DNA of 59,518 nt from Methanobrevibacter sp. (GCF_017539065.1 NZ_JAFYHP010000030.1:1-59518); one strand, 5' to 3'; numbered from the stretch's first letter, positions 1-7,686 are shown. The notes: generated by a model not told the origin, from the letters alone. Translations and numbers: made by a program.

Positions 1-2
1 AA

Positions 3-1259
3 TTAGAAGAATTCCCCTTCGTCGCTCATTCCAATTGGAAATGAAACCCTCTGCCTCCATTCAGGAGTGTTGACCTCATCAATCGGATCAAATTTCAAAG
101 TCTCTTTGAATTCCTTCCTTATCTTTACAACGATTTTCCTTTCAAGGGAGCTTGTGGTTTCAAAGACCTCCTCGAAGCCGTCAGGAAGCTGTGCCAGGAC
201 AATCTGGGTCTTTCCATTGAAGGTATAAACATCCAGTACCTTGAATCTGGAGTTTCTTGCTGCTGTGTGAAGCCCCCATCCGGTTCCATGCTCGAATTGG
301 GATAAATCGGCCATGTACTGTGATATTATAAGATACCTATGGCTTGTAAGCATTCCTCCGATTTTCGGGGTCGCATCCACGAAGGCCTTTTCAGTAAGGA
401 TCTGTCCGGCTTCGTATTTTCCCGCCAGGGCATCGTCGAGGTCGACGTCACGGACATACCTTGAGCCACCCTGAAGAATCTGCCTTATGATTTGATATTC
501 AGGTGACTGAGGATCCTCCTCCGGATGGTCGTTGTGGTTGACGTATGGATACGCATCCTTTAAATATTCAGTGTATTCCCAGTCAATCAGATGCTCATTT
601 TTATAGAGCCTTCTGATTTCATCCCTCAGCTCCATAAGGGCAAAGCCGAAAAGATTGCTCTGGCCTCCCCATTCGTCATCTGAAATGTAGACCAGTGACT
701 TGTCGCCGGTTGAGAGCAACCACTTCTTAAGGTCTTCATCGTTCATGATCTTGTAATAGCAGGCGTTCAGGCATACTGTGTATTTGAATTCCTCCCATCT
801 CGCCCTTTCGCTTTCGGGAACCTCATAGTCCCTTAGAATCCTAATAGGTATTTCAAGGTTGTGGTCTCCGGTACATGAGCCGTATCTTGAATAGAGAACC
901 ATGTGCTCGATTGACCTGAACCACTGGCCGTTCTGGCGGAATTCCTTTTCGTCGCCCATGGTTATGAAATCATTGACGACTATCCTGTCCTCGCCGATTT
1001 GTGAGTATTTTGGCCTGCCGTAGTCCCTCCACAAAAATCCTGAAAGGACTTCCCTGTCGGATGCGAATTTTTTATCTTCGAAAAGCCAGTTCTGTGGCTG
1101 CGGGAAGAGTTTGTAGAATTCCTCTGTGCGTGGTGGTTCATTCATCCTGTAGTCCTCTCCGTAGCCCATTCTCCATCCTATGGTTATTGCGGATAGTTCA
1201 GGGTATACGAGCCATCTTGGGGCTGCATATTTTCCTTTGTCACAGTATTTCTTTACCAT
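3..1259 (-). CDS. NADAR-domain-like protein
   Basis: A 418-residue soluble protein with no signal peptide or membrane segment. The middle and C-terminal parts match the pattern of the NADAR family (YbiA-like enzymes acting on ADP-ribose or NAD-derived N-glycosides): a W-F-R-S-I-E-H motif near residue 115, then L-L-S-T-G-D-K-S-L-V-Y near residue 183, then W-G-G-Q-S-N-L-F-G and A-L-M-E-L-R near residue 197. The first 60 residues (Y-P-E-L-S-A-I-T-I-G-W-R-M-G-Y-G-E) are outside the core domain. The ATG is preceded by AAAGGAGTGAT at good spacing. NADAR proteins are often found in phage-conflict loci; here a HEPN cassette lies directly upstream on the same strand. The family call is by motif reading only, without a profile search, and the substrate is unknown. 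Confidence 0.55.
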   Translation of the reverse strand: MVKKYCDKGKYAAPRWLVYPELSAITIGWRMGYGEDYRMNEPPRTEEFYKLFPQPQNWLFEDKKFASDREVLSGFLWRDYGRPKYSQIGEDRIVVNDFITMGDEKEFRQNGQWFRSIEHMVLYSRYGSCTGDHNLEIPIRILRDYEVPESERARWEEFKYTVCLNACYYKIMNDEDLKKWLLSTGDKSLVYISDDEWGGQSNLFGFALMELRDEIRRLYKNEHLIDWEYTEYLKDAYPYVNHNDHPEEDPQSPEYQIIRQILQGGSRYVRDVDLDDALAGKYEAGQILTEKAFVDATPKIGGMLTSHRYLIISQYMADLSQFEHGTGWGLHTAARNSRFKVLDVYTFNGKTQIVLAQLPDGFEEVFETTSSLERKIVVKIRKEFKETLKFDPIDEVNTPEWRQRVSFPIGMSDEGEFF

Positions 1260-1316
1260 TTTATCACTCCTTTTGGTTGATGGTTGCAGACTGACATTAT
1301 CATCTACAATATTATA

Positions 1317-1338
1317 TTGTTAACAACTTGTATATAAA
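1317..1338 (-). promoter_or_regulatory. Promoter with palindromic operator upstream of the NADAR-like gene
   Basis: Read on the minus strand, a TTTATATA-type TATA box lies at about 1331-1338. The perfect palindrome TTGTTAACAA at 1317-1326 sits between this box and the expected start site. A related half, TTTGTTAA, lies at 1340-1347. The arrangement suggests a repressor site, but no regulator can be assigned. Confidence 0.4.
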
Positions 1339-1390
1339 CTTTGTTAATAGTTTGTGTGTAAAATAGGTAAAAAAACAGTAAATCAAAACA

Positions 1391-1780
1391 TCATCGTTTC
1401 ATGATTCTAAGAGGATGACTCTTTAATTCATCCAATAGTTTGAAAATGTCCTCAACAATTCTTTTTGATTCAGCAACTGGAAAATCCTGTGATTTTTCAC
1501 TATAATCCGCTCGATTCCTTTGTGATCTTAACTTCTTCAGTTTTTTACCTAACTGCTGCTCTTCAATGAAAGGAGAATTTTTTAATTCCGTGATTAAAGT
1601 AGCATGAGGATTATTTCTGGAGAGGATTCTTCTAAAAGATTCCTCATAATATTCCTTTGATGGTCCAAAACAGGAATAATAGAAACGGCTTATTGAAGAC
1701 CTTTGATATTCTTCCTTATTTGAGAAACTCATTAAATGAACCCCAACATCTGCATTTTTCTTCCAATCGAAAACATTCAT
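1391..1780 (-). CDS. HEPN-domain protein, probable toxin or RNase half of a cassette
   Basis: A protein of 129 residues. It has the helical HEPN pattern with F-Y-Y-S-C-F near residue 32 and the terminal-helix motif R-S-Q-R-N-R-A-D-Y near residue 90, the R-x-x-A-D-Y variant seen in UPF0332-type HEPN proteins rather than the R-x4-H form. I chose the ATG at 1780 because it overlaps the upstream stop as ATGA, which implies translational coupling; a GTG three codons earlier is possible. HEPN proteins are commonly RNases or nucleic-acid-binding subunits in toxin-antitoxin and defence loci. The lack of the usual histidine makes catalytic activity uncertain. Confidence 0.6.
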   Translation of the reverse strand: MNVFDWKKNADVGVHLMSFSNKEEYQRSSISRFYYSCFGPSKEYYEESFRRILSRNNPHATLITELKNSPFIEEQQLGKKLKKLRSQRNRADYSEKSQDFPVAESKRIVEDIFKLLDELKSHPLRIMKR

Positions 1781-2187
1781 TTGAACCACAAATCCAGACA
1801 GACCAATCCCTTAATGATTGTTGAAAAACCTGCAATGTAGAAAAGTTCCCTTTCAAGTTCATCCAGCTTTTTCCAATCTTCTTCAAAGGATGACTTAAAG
1901 CTGTTGATGTAAATGGTTATATCATCCAGCTCATGGAATTCCGGGTCTTCACAGAATGTCAGGCATTTCTTATACTTTGGAAAATAATTATTGATTAAAG
2001 GAGTTATGGCATTAATATATTCAAGCAATCCCTTATTTTTCTTCAAAAAGTTCTTAACAAGCTCGCCATTATGAATCTCATAGGATTTGGATAACTTTTC
2101 GATTTCATTGTTGTCAAATGTGGCATTTGAATAAGATGCCTGTTGAGGTATCTGCATTTTTTGAGTTAAAGAGAAATTTTTTTGCAT
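1777..2187 (-). CDS. Partner protein of the HEPN cassette
   Basis: 136 residues, cytoplasmic. After a variable N-terminus it has P-L-I-N-N-Y-F-P, then E-D-P-E-F-H-E-L-D-D-I-T-I-Y-I, then E-D-W-K-K-L-D-E-L-E. This acidic 'EDPE..D..L.I.I' pattern recurs in small proteins encoded directly upstream of HEPN proteins. The stop overlaps the HEPN start (ATGA), so the two are almost certainly co-translated. I chose the ATG at 2187, about 9 bases after an AAGG motif; a TTG at 2208 would add seven residues. An antitoxin or regulatory role is inferred from the pairing only. Confidence 0.55.
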   Translation of the reverse strand: MQKNFSLTQKMQIPQQASYSNATFDNNEIEKLSKSYEIHNGELVKNFLKKNKGLLEYINAITPLINNYFPKYKKCLTFCEDPEFHELDDITIYINSFKSSFEEDWKKLDELERELFYIAGFSTIIKGLVCLDLWFK

Positions 2188-2387
2188 AATTTTAAACCTT
2201 AATATCAATACTTAAATCTATAATATCCTATGTTCATCCATGTATATAAATATATCTCTTTATTTTGAGGTTATTTTTACAAATAAAAATCAATATTAAG
2301 TTTAAATAAAAAACGAAGTCAATGCAATATTTACCTGACTTAAGTTACCCCTAAAAAAAGAATCATAGCAGATGCCAAGCGTTCTAC

Positions 2388-2456
2388 TTAATTGCAATTT
2401 TTTCTTTTTTTGCTTACTTTATTGAAAACGGTTTCCTTGAAAACAACAGTTGCTTT
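2388..2456 (-). pseudogene. Degraded 3' end of an adhesin-like gene
   Basis: Twenty-two codons plus a stop read K-A-T-V-V-F-K-E-T-V-F-N-K-V-S-K-K-R-K-N, aligning with the lysine-rich C-terminus of the large adhesin further on (K-A-T-I-T-Y-K-G-N-S-Y-Y-N-K-V-T-K-K-V-K). The similarity continues past the stop: the imperfect hairpin sequence at 2366-2387 resembles the terminator at 10439-10463. No full gene lies upstream of the fragment. The remaining bases of the 2188-2515 gap are AT-rich and show nothing else I can support. Confidence 0.5.
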
Positions 2457-2515
2457 TTGAAAAAATATGATTAAAATCCCTATAAATAAATAAAAAAAAG
2501 ATAAAAGTAAAAATT

Positions 2516-2884
2516 TCAATGCTTTCGTAAATCCAGTTTCCAATTCTTATAGGCCAAATCCTTATCCGTTTCTTCCCATTTAAGATTCTCATCCAAAACC
2601 CTCTTTTTGAGTGTCTGAAGACTTCTTGACTTTAAATCAGTGCCCCTGTAGCACCAGAAATCACCGTTCCTATAGACATTCAAAAATCCGGACCTGTTTG
2701 CCTCATCAAATCTAAGGGATTCCTCTGCCAAGTCCTTATCCAAAACATGCCACTTGAGACCGTAGAGGCTTACAAGAACCTCCAGATCCTTCAGGTTGTC
2801 GGCCTTGAGCTTCCTGTCGTAATATTGGTATTGCCATGAATTGTCATCCATAAGATAGACGTTCATGAATCCTGAGAATTTCAT
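2516..2884 (-). CDS. Two-repeat hypothetical protein
   Basis: About 122 residues from the ATG at 2884. The protein is two copies of a unit of about 60 residues: S-G-F-x-N-V-Y, an aromatic W-x-Y segment, L-K-x4-L-x2-L, then L-K-W-x4-D-K-D-L-A. Each unit looks like a small beta-beta-alpha module rich in tryptophan and tyrosine. An in-frame ATG at 2950 would add 22 residues; I prefer 2884 because the first repeat starts right after it, but no strong ribosome binding site decides. No membrane segment. The function is unknown. Confidence 0.5.
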   Translation of the reverse strand: MKFSGFMNVYLMDDNSWQYQYYDRKLKADNLKDLEVLVSLYGLKWHVLDKDLAEESLRFDEANRSGFLNVYRNGDFWCYRGTDLKSRSLQTLKKRVLDENLKWEETDKDLAYKNWKLDLRKH

Positions 2885-2968
2885 GATTAAAGATAGGTTT
2901 TTTAAATTAATATGGGTTTCTAAAAAAAGGTTATGTAGATGCATCAGCATCCACTCTAAAAAAAATCT

Positions 2969-3559
2969 TCAGTAATATCCGATGTAGTTTCCTGCATCGT
3001 CGTATCCAGGCTCGTCCATGTCGATGTATCCGTTGCTTCCCACATGGTAGTTAACAAAACCGTATTTGTTGTACATGTAGTTGTCCACTTCGGACTGGCT
3101 GTACATCGGGGTTCCGTCTGACTTGTACGCATATGGGGCAGGTCCTGACTGAGCGCTGCTGGCCTCTTCCTGCTGCGCTTCCTTAATCTTTATACTCTCG
3201 GTAGCGTTGCATCCATTGTAGTCGTCATTTCCTCCATAAGTGACGGTTACATCATATTTTCCCTTGCTTTTGTCCAGTTTCAGTTTTCCGTTACCGTTTG
3301 AATTGGTGACTACTGAATGGTAGTCGCTTGCCTGATTCTTATCTGTTATGGTTACGTTGACGGTCTGGCCAACAATCGCATTTCCGTTGACATCTGTCAG
3401 CTTGATTTTAAGGTAATCCCCTTCGCTCAGGGTTGACTTGCTTTTAAAATCAAGATTTGTATCTTTCTTGTTGAGATTCGGCATCACCGCAGCTATCCCC
3501 ACCAGGAGAATGGCGATGATTGCAATCAATGCTATGATTATGATTTTGTTCTGATCCAT
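2969..3559 (-). CDS. Membrane-anchored Ig-like surface protein
   Basis: 196 residues. Residues 5-27 form one hydrophobic segment, giving a signal anchor. Residues 40-126 form a beta-sandwich Ig-like domain of the type used by methanogen adhesin-like proteins (L-T-D-V-N-G-N-A-I-V-G-Q-T-V-N-V-T-I, then S-N-G-N-G-K-L-K-L and Y-D-V-T-V-T-Y-G-G-N-D-D-Y). The last 65 residues are rich in Gly, Tyr, Asp and Ser. The ATG follows GGTGGTACT. It probably sits on the outer face of the membrane below or within the pseudomurein wall. No enzymatic motif is visible. Confidence 0.65.
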   Translation of the reverse strand: MDQNKIIIIALIAIIAILLVGIAAVMPNLNKKDTNLDFKSKSTLSEGDYLKIKLTDVNGNAIVGQTVNVTITDKNQASDYHSVVTNSNGNGKLKLDKSKGKYDVTVTYGGNDDYNGCNATESIKIKEAQQEEASSAQSGPAPYAYKSDGTPMYSQSEVDNYMYNKYGFVNYHVGSNGYIDMDEPGYDDAGNYIGYY

Positions 3560-3739
3560 AGTACCACCTAAATATAGTTAATATTGTGTTAATCATATGT
3601 ATATAACAATTTCTGCACAACTTATACTGGAAATTCAATATGGAAAAAACGCGCCAAATTCAATAATTTATTAATAGATTTAAATGAATAAATATAATAT
3701 GACTAAAAAAACAGTTCAATGAACTAAAGGATGTGTTTT

Positions 3740-5152
3740 ATGATTAACGTTATAAGCTTATTGAATCAAATCGACGACGTGATGTATTTTCCCATCCTGA
3801 TTATCGTCATGGCGATAGCGGGATTGTACTTTACATTAAGAACAAGAGGAGTGCAGATCAGGTTATTTGGCGAGTCCTTGAGACTTCTGATGGAACCGAG
3901 CGATGATGAAAACTCCGTATCATCCCTGCAGGCAATGCTGGTGTCCACCGCCTCAAGGGTAGGGACAGGAAACATCATAGGGGTTTCCACAGCAATCTGC
4001 CTTGGAGGTCCGGGAGCCTGTTTCTGGATGTGGCTCATGTGCCTTATCGGCGCGTCTTCAGCATTCATTGAAAGTACTCTTGCCCAGATTTTCAAGCAGA
4101 AGGACCATGAAGGCCACTCATACGGAGGTCCGGCATATTATATTGAACAGGGCTTGGACAAACCGAAACTGGCACTGCTTTTCTGCATATTCCTGATTGC
4201 AACCTATGCCGTCGGATTTAATCTGCTGTGTTCATACAACCTCCAGTCCACATTCATGGACTATCCGTTCTACAACTCCACCACACCATACATCATCGGT
4301 GCTGTGCTGGCCATCCTGACCGGATACTGCCTGCTTGGAGGAGGAAAAAGAATCGTCAAAATCACCGGCACTGTTGTCCCGTTCATGGGATTTGCTTATG
4401 TCGGCGTCGCATTGATCATAATCCTGATAAACTACCAGAACATACCGTCAATGTTTGCCCTAATCTTTCAAAACGCTTTTGATTTCCAGTCCATCTTTGG
4501 AGGCGTAGCCGGTTCATGTATGGTATACGGAATCAAAAGGGGACTGTTTTCAAACGAGGCAGGAGTCGGTTCGGCGCCGAACGCCTCAGCTTCCGCAAAC
4601 GTGTCACATCCTGCAAAACAGGGGCTTGTCCAGACATTATCAGTTTACATCGACACACTGCTTTTGTGTACAGCCACAGCATTGATGTGTCTTTGCACCG
4701 GAGTTGCACGTGATGCAAGCGTTTCTGGTGCCCCATATGTGCAGAATGCAATTTCAACCGTTTTCGGCACTGCCGGCCCGGTATTCATCACAATTGCAAT
4801 GGTTCTATTCGCATTCACAACACTGATAGGAAACCTGTATTATGTGGACAACGCATTAATCTTCATGAACAAAAAGAAAAAGCCTTCACAGAAATTCATG
4901 AGGATATTCCATCTCCTGTGTGCTGTGGTCGTTTTCATAGGAGCCATAATTCCAATGGATGCCGCCTGGGCAATGGCGGATATCTGTATGGGAGGCATGA
5001 CCCTGATCAACCTGCCTGTTTGTGCGCTTCTGGGAACCATAGCCATATCCTGTCTGAGGGATTACGAAACCCAAAGGAAGCTGGGAAAAAATCCTGTTTT
5101 TAAAGCGAACTCCATCGGTTTTGATGAAGGAGAACTGGATTTCTGGAAATGA
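3740..5152 (+). CDS. agcS: Sodium:alanine symporter, AGCS family
   Basis: 470 residues from the ATG at 3740, which follows AAAGGATG at proper spacing; the ATG three codons earlier overlaps that site. The protein is a polytopic membrane carrier with the AGCS hallmarks: S-R-V-G-T-G-N-I-I-G-V in the first third, G-G-P-A-Y-Y-I-E-Q-G-L, and the conserved K-R-G-L-F-S-N-E-A-G-V-G-S-A-P block near residue 270. The family couples uptake of alanine, glycine or related amino acids to sodium. Length is normal. The gene ends with an intrinsic terminator that overlaps its stop. Confidence 0.92.
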   Translation: MINVISLLNQIDDVMYFPILIIVMAIAGLYFTLRTRGVQIRLFGESLRLLMEPSDDENSVSSLQAMLVSTASRVGTGNIIGVSTAICLGGPGACFWMWLMCLIGASSAFIESTLAQIFKQKDHEGHSYGGPAYYIEQGLDKPKLALLFCIFLIATYAVGFNLLCSYNLQSTFMDYPFYNSTTPYIIGAVLAILTGYCLLGGGKRIVKITGTVVPFMGFAYVGVALIIILINYQNIPSMFALIFQNAFDFQSIFGGVAGSCMVYGIKRGLFSNEAGVGSAPNASASANVSHPAKQGLVQTLSVYIDTLLLCTATALMCLCTGVARDASVSGAPYVQNAISTVFGTAGPVFITIAMVLFAFTTLIGNLYYVDNALIFMNKKKKPSQKFMRIFHLLCAVVVFIGAIIPMDAAWAMADICMGGMTLINLPVCALLGTIAISCLRDYETQRKLGKNPVFKANSIGFDEGELDFWK

Positions 5153-5178
5153 ATTTTCCAGAATATTCATTTTTTTAT
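5141..5178 (+). terminator. Intrinsic terminator of agcS
   Basis: A 9-bp stem, TTCTGGAAA (5141-5149) pairing with TTTCCAGAA (5155-5163), has the agcS stop codon in its loop. It is followed by a T-rich run at 5166-5178. Confidence 0.7.
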
Positions 5179-5182
5179 TCAG

Positions 5183-5199
5183 TTGGAGCTTCGCCAGGT
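5183..5199. repeat. Direct repeat copy 1 (possible att site; second tfs 3' end)
   Basis: TTGGAGCTTCGCCAGGT, identical to 13921-13937. On the minus strand it reads Thr-Trp-Arg-Ser-Ser-Asn and is followed at once by a TGA stop (5180-5182). The same six residues and a TAG stop end the intact tfs gene. Upstream on the minus strand the similarity to tfs stops abruptly. The GC-rich 17-mer is unlikely by chance in this AT-rich DNA. Confidence 0.7.
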
Positions 5200-5296
5200 A
5201 ATTCCAAACTAAAGGTCAATTAATACTGAAAAAAGATGCCAAATAATGTTTGAAGAAAATATCAAATATCAGTATTGTCTTTAAAATAAAAGAAGT

Positions 5297-5316
5297 GTAG
5301 GTGAAGTTTCACCTAC
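5297..5316. terminator. Hairpin in the gap between agcS and the TIR operon
   Basis: A 9-bp perfect inverted repeat, GTAGGTGAA / TTCACCTAC, with a minimal loop, resembles the terminator hairpins found after the adhesin genes (GTAGATG-type stems). It may be a leftover terminator, as no intact gene now ends here. Confidence 0.4.
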
Positions 5317-5366
5317 TTGATTGTAAAATTAAATTGGATTTTTACATATCATCTAAAACTACCAAA

Positions 5367-5432
5367 TTAGAAAGCTGCATTAGGGTCACCATTAACGCTC
5401 ACAATAATAGAGTCATCATTGTTGAGCACCAT
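5367..5432 (-). pseudogene. Short reading frame, possible gene remnant or small peptide
   Basis: A 21-codon frame reads M-V-L-N-N-D-D-S-I-I-V-S-V-N-G-D-P-N-A-A-F then stop. Its composition looks coding, but there is no clear ribosome binding site and it ends just before the hairpin at 5297-5316, as a genuine gene 3' end would. I read it as the tail of a lost surface-protein gene. The rest of the 5200-5487 gap holds only the TIR operon promoter (TATA-like sequence near 5449-5461). Confidence 0.25.
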
Positions 5433-5487
5433 AATTAAATATCAGATTAGATATAAAGTATATTATTAAACATTGTGGTGTTTTCTC

Positions 5488-5973
5488 ATGAATAGAAAAA
5501 CAATTGAGTATATAATTATTATTATTGCTGTCGTCTTATTGATTTATGCTTCTTATTTTTTTATTAATTATCAATATCACGCAAATGAGATTGAATTCGA
5601 TTCAATTACCATGCTAGCACCGGAATCATCCAATTATGAAATAGTTGGTGATGCAATTGAATTCAGAAATCCCGATAGTTTCTATAATATGGACGTCACA
5701 AAAACAAACTCCGATGATGCAAAGGTAAAAAGCTTATTGAATGCGCTTTCAAATTTCAATACGGGAGACATAACCTACTATAATGAAAGTTGCTACCTTG
5801 TAGTTGTAGAATATGATAATGGAAACTATAATGATCATGCAATAATCATTCCTGTTGATTCATTTGACAAGGACACTTTAACATTTTCCAAAAACACACC
5901 GGTCTGGCTGTTTGACAGCAATGATTTTAAATTTGTAGTTGATTCAGCACTCAATAGTGAGGTGGTTTTATGA
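5488..5973 (+). CDS. Membrane-anchored hypothetical protein, first gene of the TIR operon
   Basis: 161 residues from the ATG at 5488, which follows GTGGTG. Residues 6-28 form one strong membrane helix (I-I-I-I-I-A-V-V-L-L-I). The remaining 130 residues are polar, acidic and predicted outside, with alternating beta-type segments (Y-L-V-V-V-E-Y-D-N-G-N-Y and A-I-I-I-P-V-D). It resembles small methanogen membrane proteins of unknown function. Its stop overlaps the first TIR gene (ATGA), so the two are translationally coupled. A role as envelope sensor or accessory subunit of the TIR proteins is inferred only from this position. Confidence 0.6.
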   Translation: MNRKTIEYIIIIIAVVLLIYASYFFINYQYHANEIEFDSITMLAPESSNYEIVGDAIEFRNPDSFYNMDVTKTNSDDAKVKSLLNALSNFNTGDITYYNESCYLVVVEYDNGNYNDHAIIIPVDSFDKDTLTFSKNTPVWLFDSNDFKFVVDSALNSEVVL

Positions 5974-6779
5974 GTCATGATGTTTTTATTAGTTATTCTA
6001 CAAAAAACAAAAACACCGCTGATGCAATTTGTCATGTTTTAGAGCAGAACAGCCTCAAATGCTGGATTGCGCCTAGAAACATCACCTCCGGTAAAAATTA
6101 TAGTAATGAAATAATTAACGGCATAACATCAGCGAAAATTGTGGTTTTGGTATTTTCAAAATATTCACAGGCATCCGATTTTGTTAAAAACGAAATCGAC
6201 ATTGCATTTTCCAATGAAAAACCGATCATTTCATTTAAAATTGATGAAACAATGCCTGAGGATGAAATGGAATACTTCTTAAAAAACAAGCATTGGCTGG
6301 AGGCATATCCCGAACCTGAAAACCACTTTGAGAAATTAATTGGGGATGCACTGAAATTATGCGATGAGGAGTATGACAAACCTATCTGGTTTAGTTTGAA
6401 GGATTTTGCTCCAACTGACATGTCAAAACTAAAAAAGGATTATACTTCACTTATATTATTGTTTACTCCACTATATTGGGCTTCTTTTATTTATATGGGC
6501 ATTGTAGGCAACAATAATCTGTGGAAACTTGCAGGATTGCTGTATCTCATTCCATCAATCATATGCGCCATATTCTATTTTGAGATATGGGGAGTGTTGT
6601 TCATATTCTATCCTGTTTTCAAAGTATTCTTATATGTATTCATTGCATTTTGGATTCTGGCCATAATCCACGGATTTGTAATAAGAAACGAATTTTTAAC
6701 AAGGAAATCAGTTTTAAGGGTAATGTCTGCAGATGATAAAATGTTCGAATCTCTTTTAGAGGAATATTCACAAATTTAA
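5970..6779 (+). CDS. TIR-domain protein with C-terminal membrane helices
   Basis: 269 residues. Residues 3-130 are a TIR domain: H-D-V-F-I-S-Y-S at the first strand, K-C-W-I-A-P-R-N-I-T-S-G near residue 30 as the BB-loop region, V-V-L-V-F-S-K-Y-S near 58, and F-V-K-N-E-I-D-I-A-F, where Glu75 lies at the place of the catalytic glutamate of NAD-cleaving TIR enzymes. Residues about 158-238 form three to four membrane helices, ending in a short cytoplasmic tail. The start overlaps the upstream stop. TIR domains cleave NAD or make cyclic ADP-ribose signals in prokaryotic immunity; the membrane tether is unlike soluble Thoeris ThsB. No ThsA-like effector is nearby. Confidence 0.8.
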   Translation: MSHDVFISYSTKNKNTADAICHVLEQNSLKCWIAPRNITSGKNYSNEIINGITSAKIVVLVFSKYSQASDFVKNEIDIAFSNEKPIISFKIDETMPEDEMEYFLKNKHWLEAYPEPENHFEKLIGDALKLCDEEYDKPIWFSLKDFAPTDMSKLKKDYTSLILLFTPLYWASFIYMGIVGNNNLWKLAGLLYLIPSIICAIFYFEIWGVLFIFYPVFKVFLYVFIAFWILAIIHGFVIRNEFLTRKSVLRVMSADDKMFESLLEEYSQI

Positions 6780-6788
6780 GGTAATAAT

Positions 6789-7637
6789 ATGCATGATGTA
6801 TACATTTGTTACGATGAGGAAGATAAGATAAAGGCAGATTCAATTTGCCACTTATTTGAACAGCACAAAATAAAATGTTGGATTAAGTCAAGGGACTACT
6901 ATTCAGGGGATTCCGTTGATAAAATATCTCATGCTATTCGAAATTCCAAATGTATGGTTATACTTTATTCAAAAAACTCCAAAGTGTCCAATCCTGTTGT
7001 AACGGAAGTGGATATTGCATTTTCAAGCGGAATTCCAATTCTTGCATTCAATATTGACGGCACCAACAAAAAGGGAGACCTTGAATTTTTCCTGAAAAAC
7101 AAGAAATTCATAAACGCTTTTCCTAACACCCGAGATCAATTAGCATTACTTGTCAAAGATACCTCAGAAATTATAGATAATCCTTGTGAGGATGTTGAAA
7201 TCCCATCAAATATCTATAAATTATTCGAACGCAAGAGCAAGCTATTGAAATATGCAAAAATTGCCATACCAATCATAGTTATTTTAGCTTTGGTGGTTTA
7301 TTTTGTCATTATTCCGATGGGCCAGCATACAACGGATGATGGCATTTTTTCAATGAACATTACAACTGTTGATGTGAAAGACGCGGATGGAAAGTATTTC
7401 TACACCGTTCATGGAGAATCAAACAACTTACCTCAGAATTCAACACTATACTTTATGAAAACACAGTATTTTGACAGCGAAAACAATATGGTGTATGAAA
7501 TCAATACATCGGCAGATGAGTTTAGATTTGGAGTAATCGCCTCATTTGACGTTCCGCAAAAAAATATCACTCATGTCTCATTTAAACTGGTTGATATAAA
7601 TGATAACCTGATATGTGAAGATGAATATCGGCTATGA
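6789..7637 (+). CDS. TIR-domain protein with one membrane helix and an outer domain
   Basis: 282 residues, nine bases after the previous gene. Residues 2-130 are a second TIR domain (D-V-Y-I-C-Y-D-E-E-D, K-C-W-I-K-S-R-D, M-V-I-L-Y-S-K-N-S, V-T-E-V-D-I-A-F with Glu73 at the catalytic position). One helix spans residues about 154-177. The last 100 residues are a polar beta-rich domain that should face outside. The TIR half is clearly a paralogue of the preceding protein, while the membrane part differs. The layout, cytoplasmic TIR joined through one helix to an external domain, looks like a receptor, which suggests signal-dependent NAD cleavage; this is inference. Confidence 0.8.
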   Translation: MHDVYICYDEEDKIKADSICHLFEQHKIKCWIKSRDYYSGDSVDKISHAIRNSKCMVILYSKNSKVSNPVVTEVDIAFSSGIPILAFNIDGTNKKGDLEFFLKNKKFINAFPNTRDQLALLVKDTSEIIDNPCEDVEIPSNIYKLFERKSKLLKYAKIAIPIIVILALVVYFVIIPMGQHTTDDGIFSMNITTVDVKDADGKYFYTVHGESNNLPQNSTLYFMKTQYFDSENNMVYEINTSADEFRFGVIASFDVPQKNITHVSFKLVDINDNLICEDEYRL

Positions 7638-7663
7638 TGGCGAAATCCATAAAAAAAGAGATT

Positions 7664-7686
7664 ATAGATGAAAAATATTCATCTAT
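7664..7686. terminator. Bidirectional terminator between the TIR operon and the adhesin gene
   Basis: A perfect 9-bp stem, ATAGATGAA / TTCATCTAT, with loop AAATA, lies between convergent genes and overlaps the adhesin stop codon. T-rich sequence follows on the plus strand and A-rich sequence precedes it, so it could serve both directions. Confidence 0.65.

Noticed and set aside
5970..7637. Thoeris defence system
   Set aside because: There is no ThsA-like effector with SIR2 or SLOG domains, and both TIR proteins are membrane-bound.
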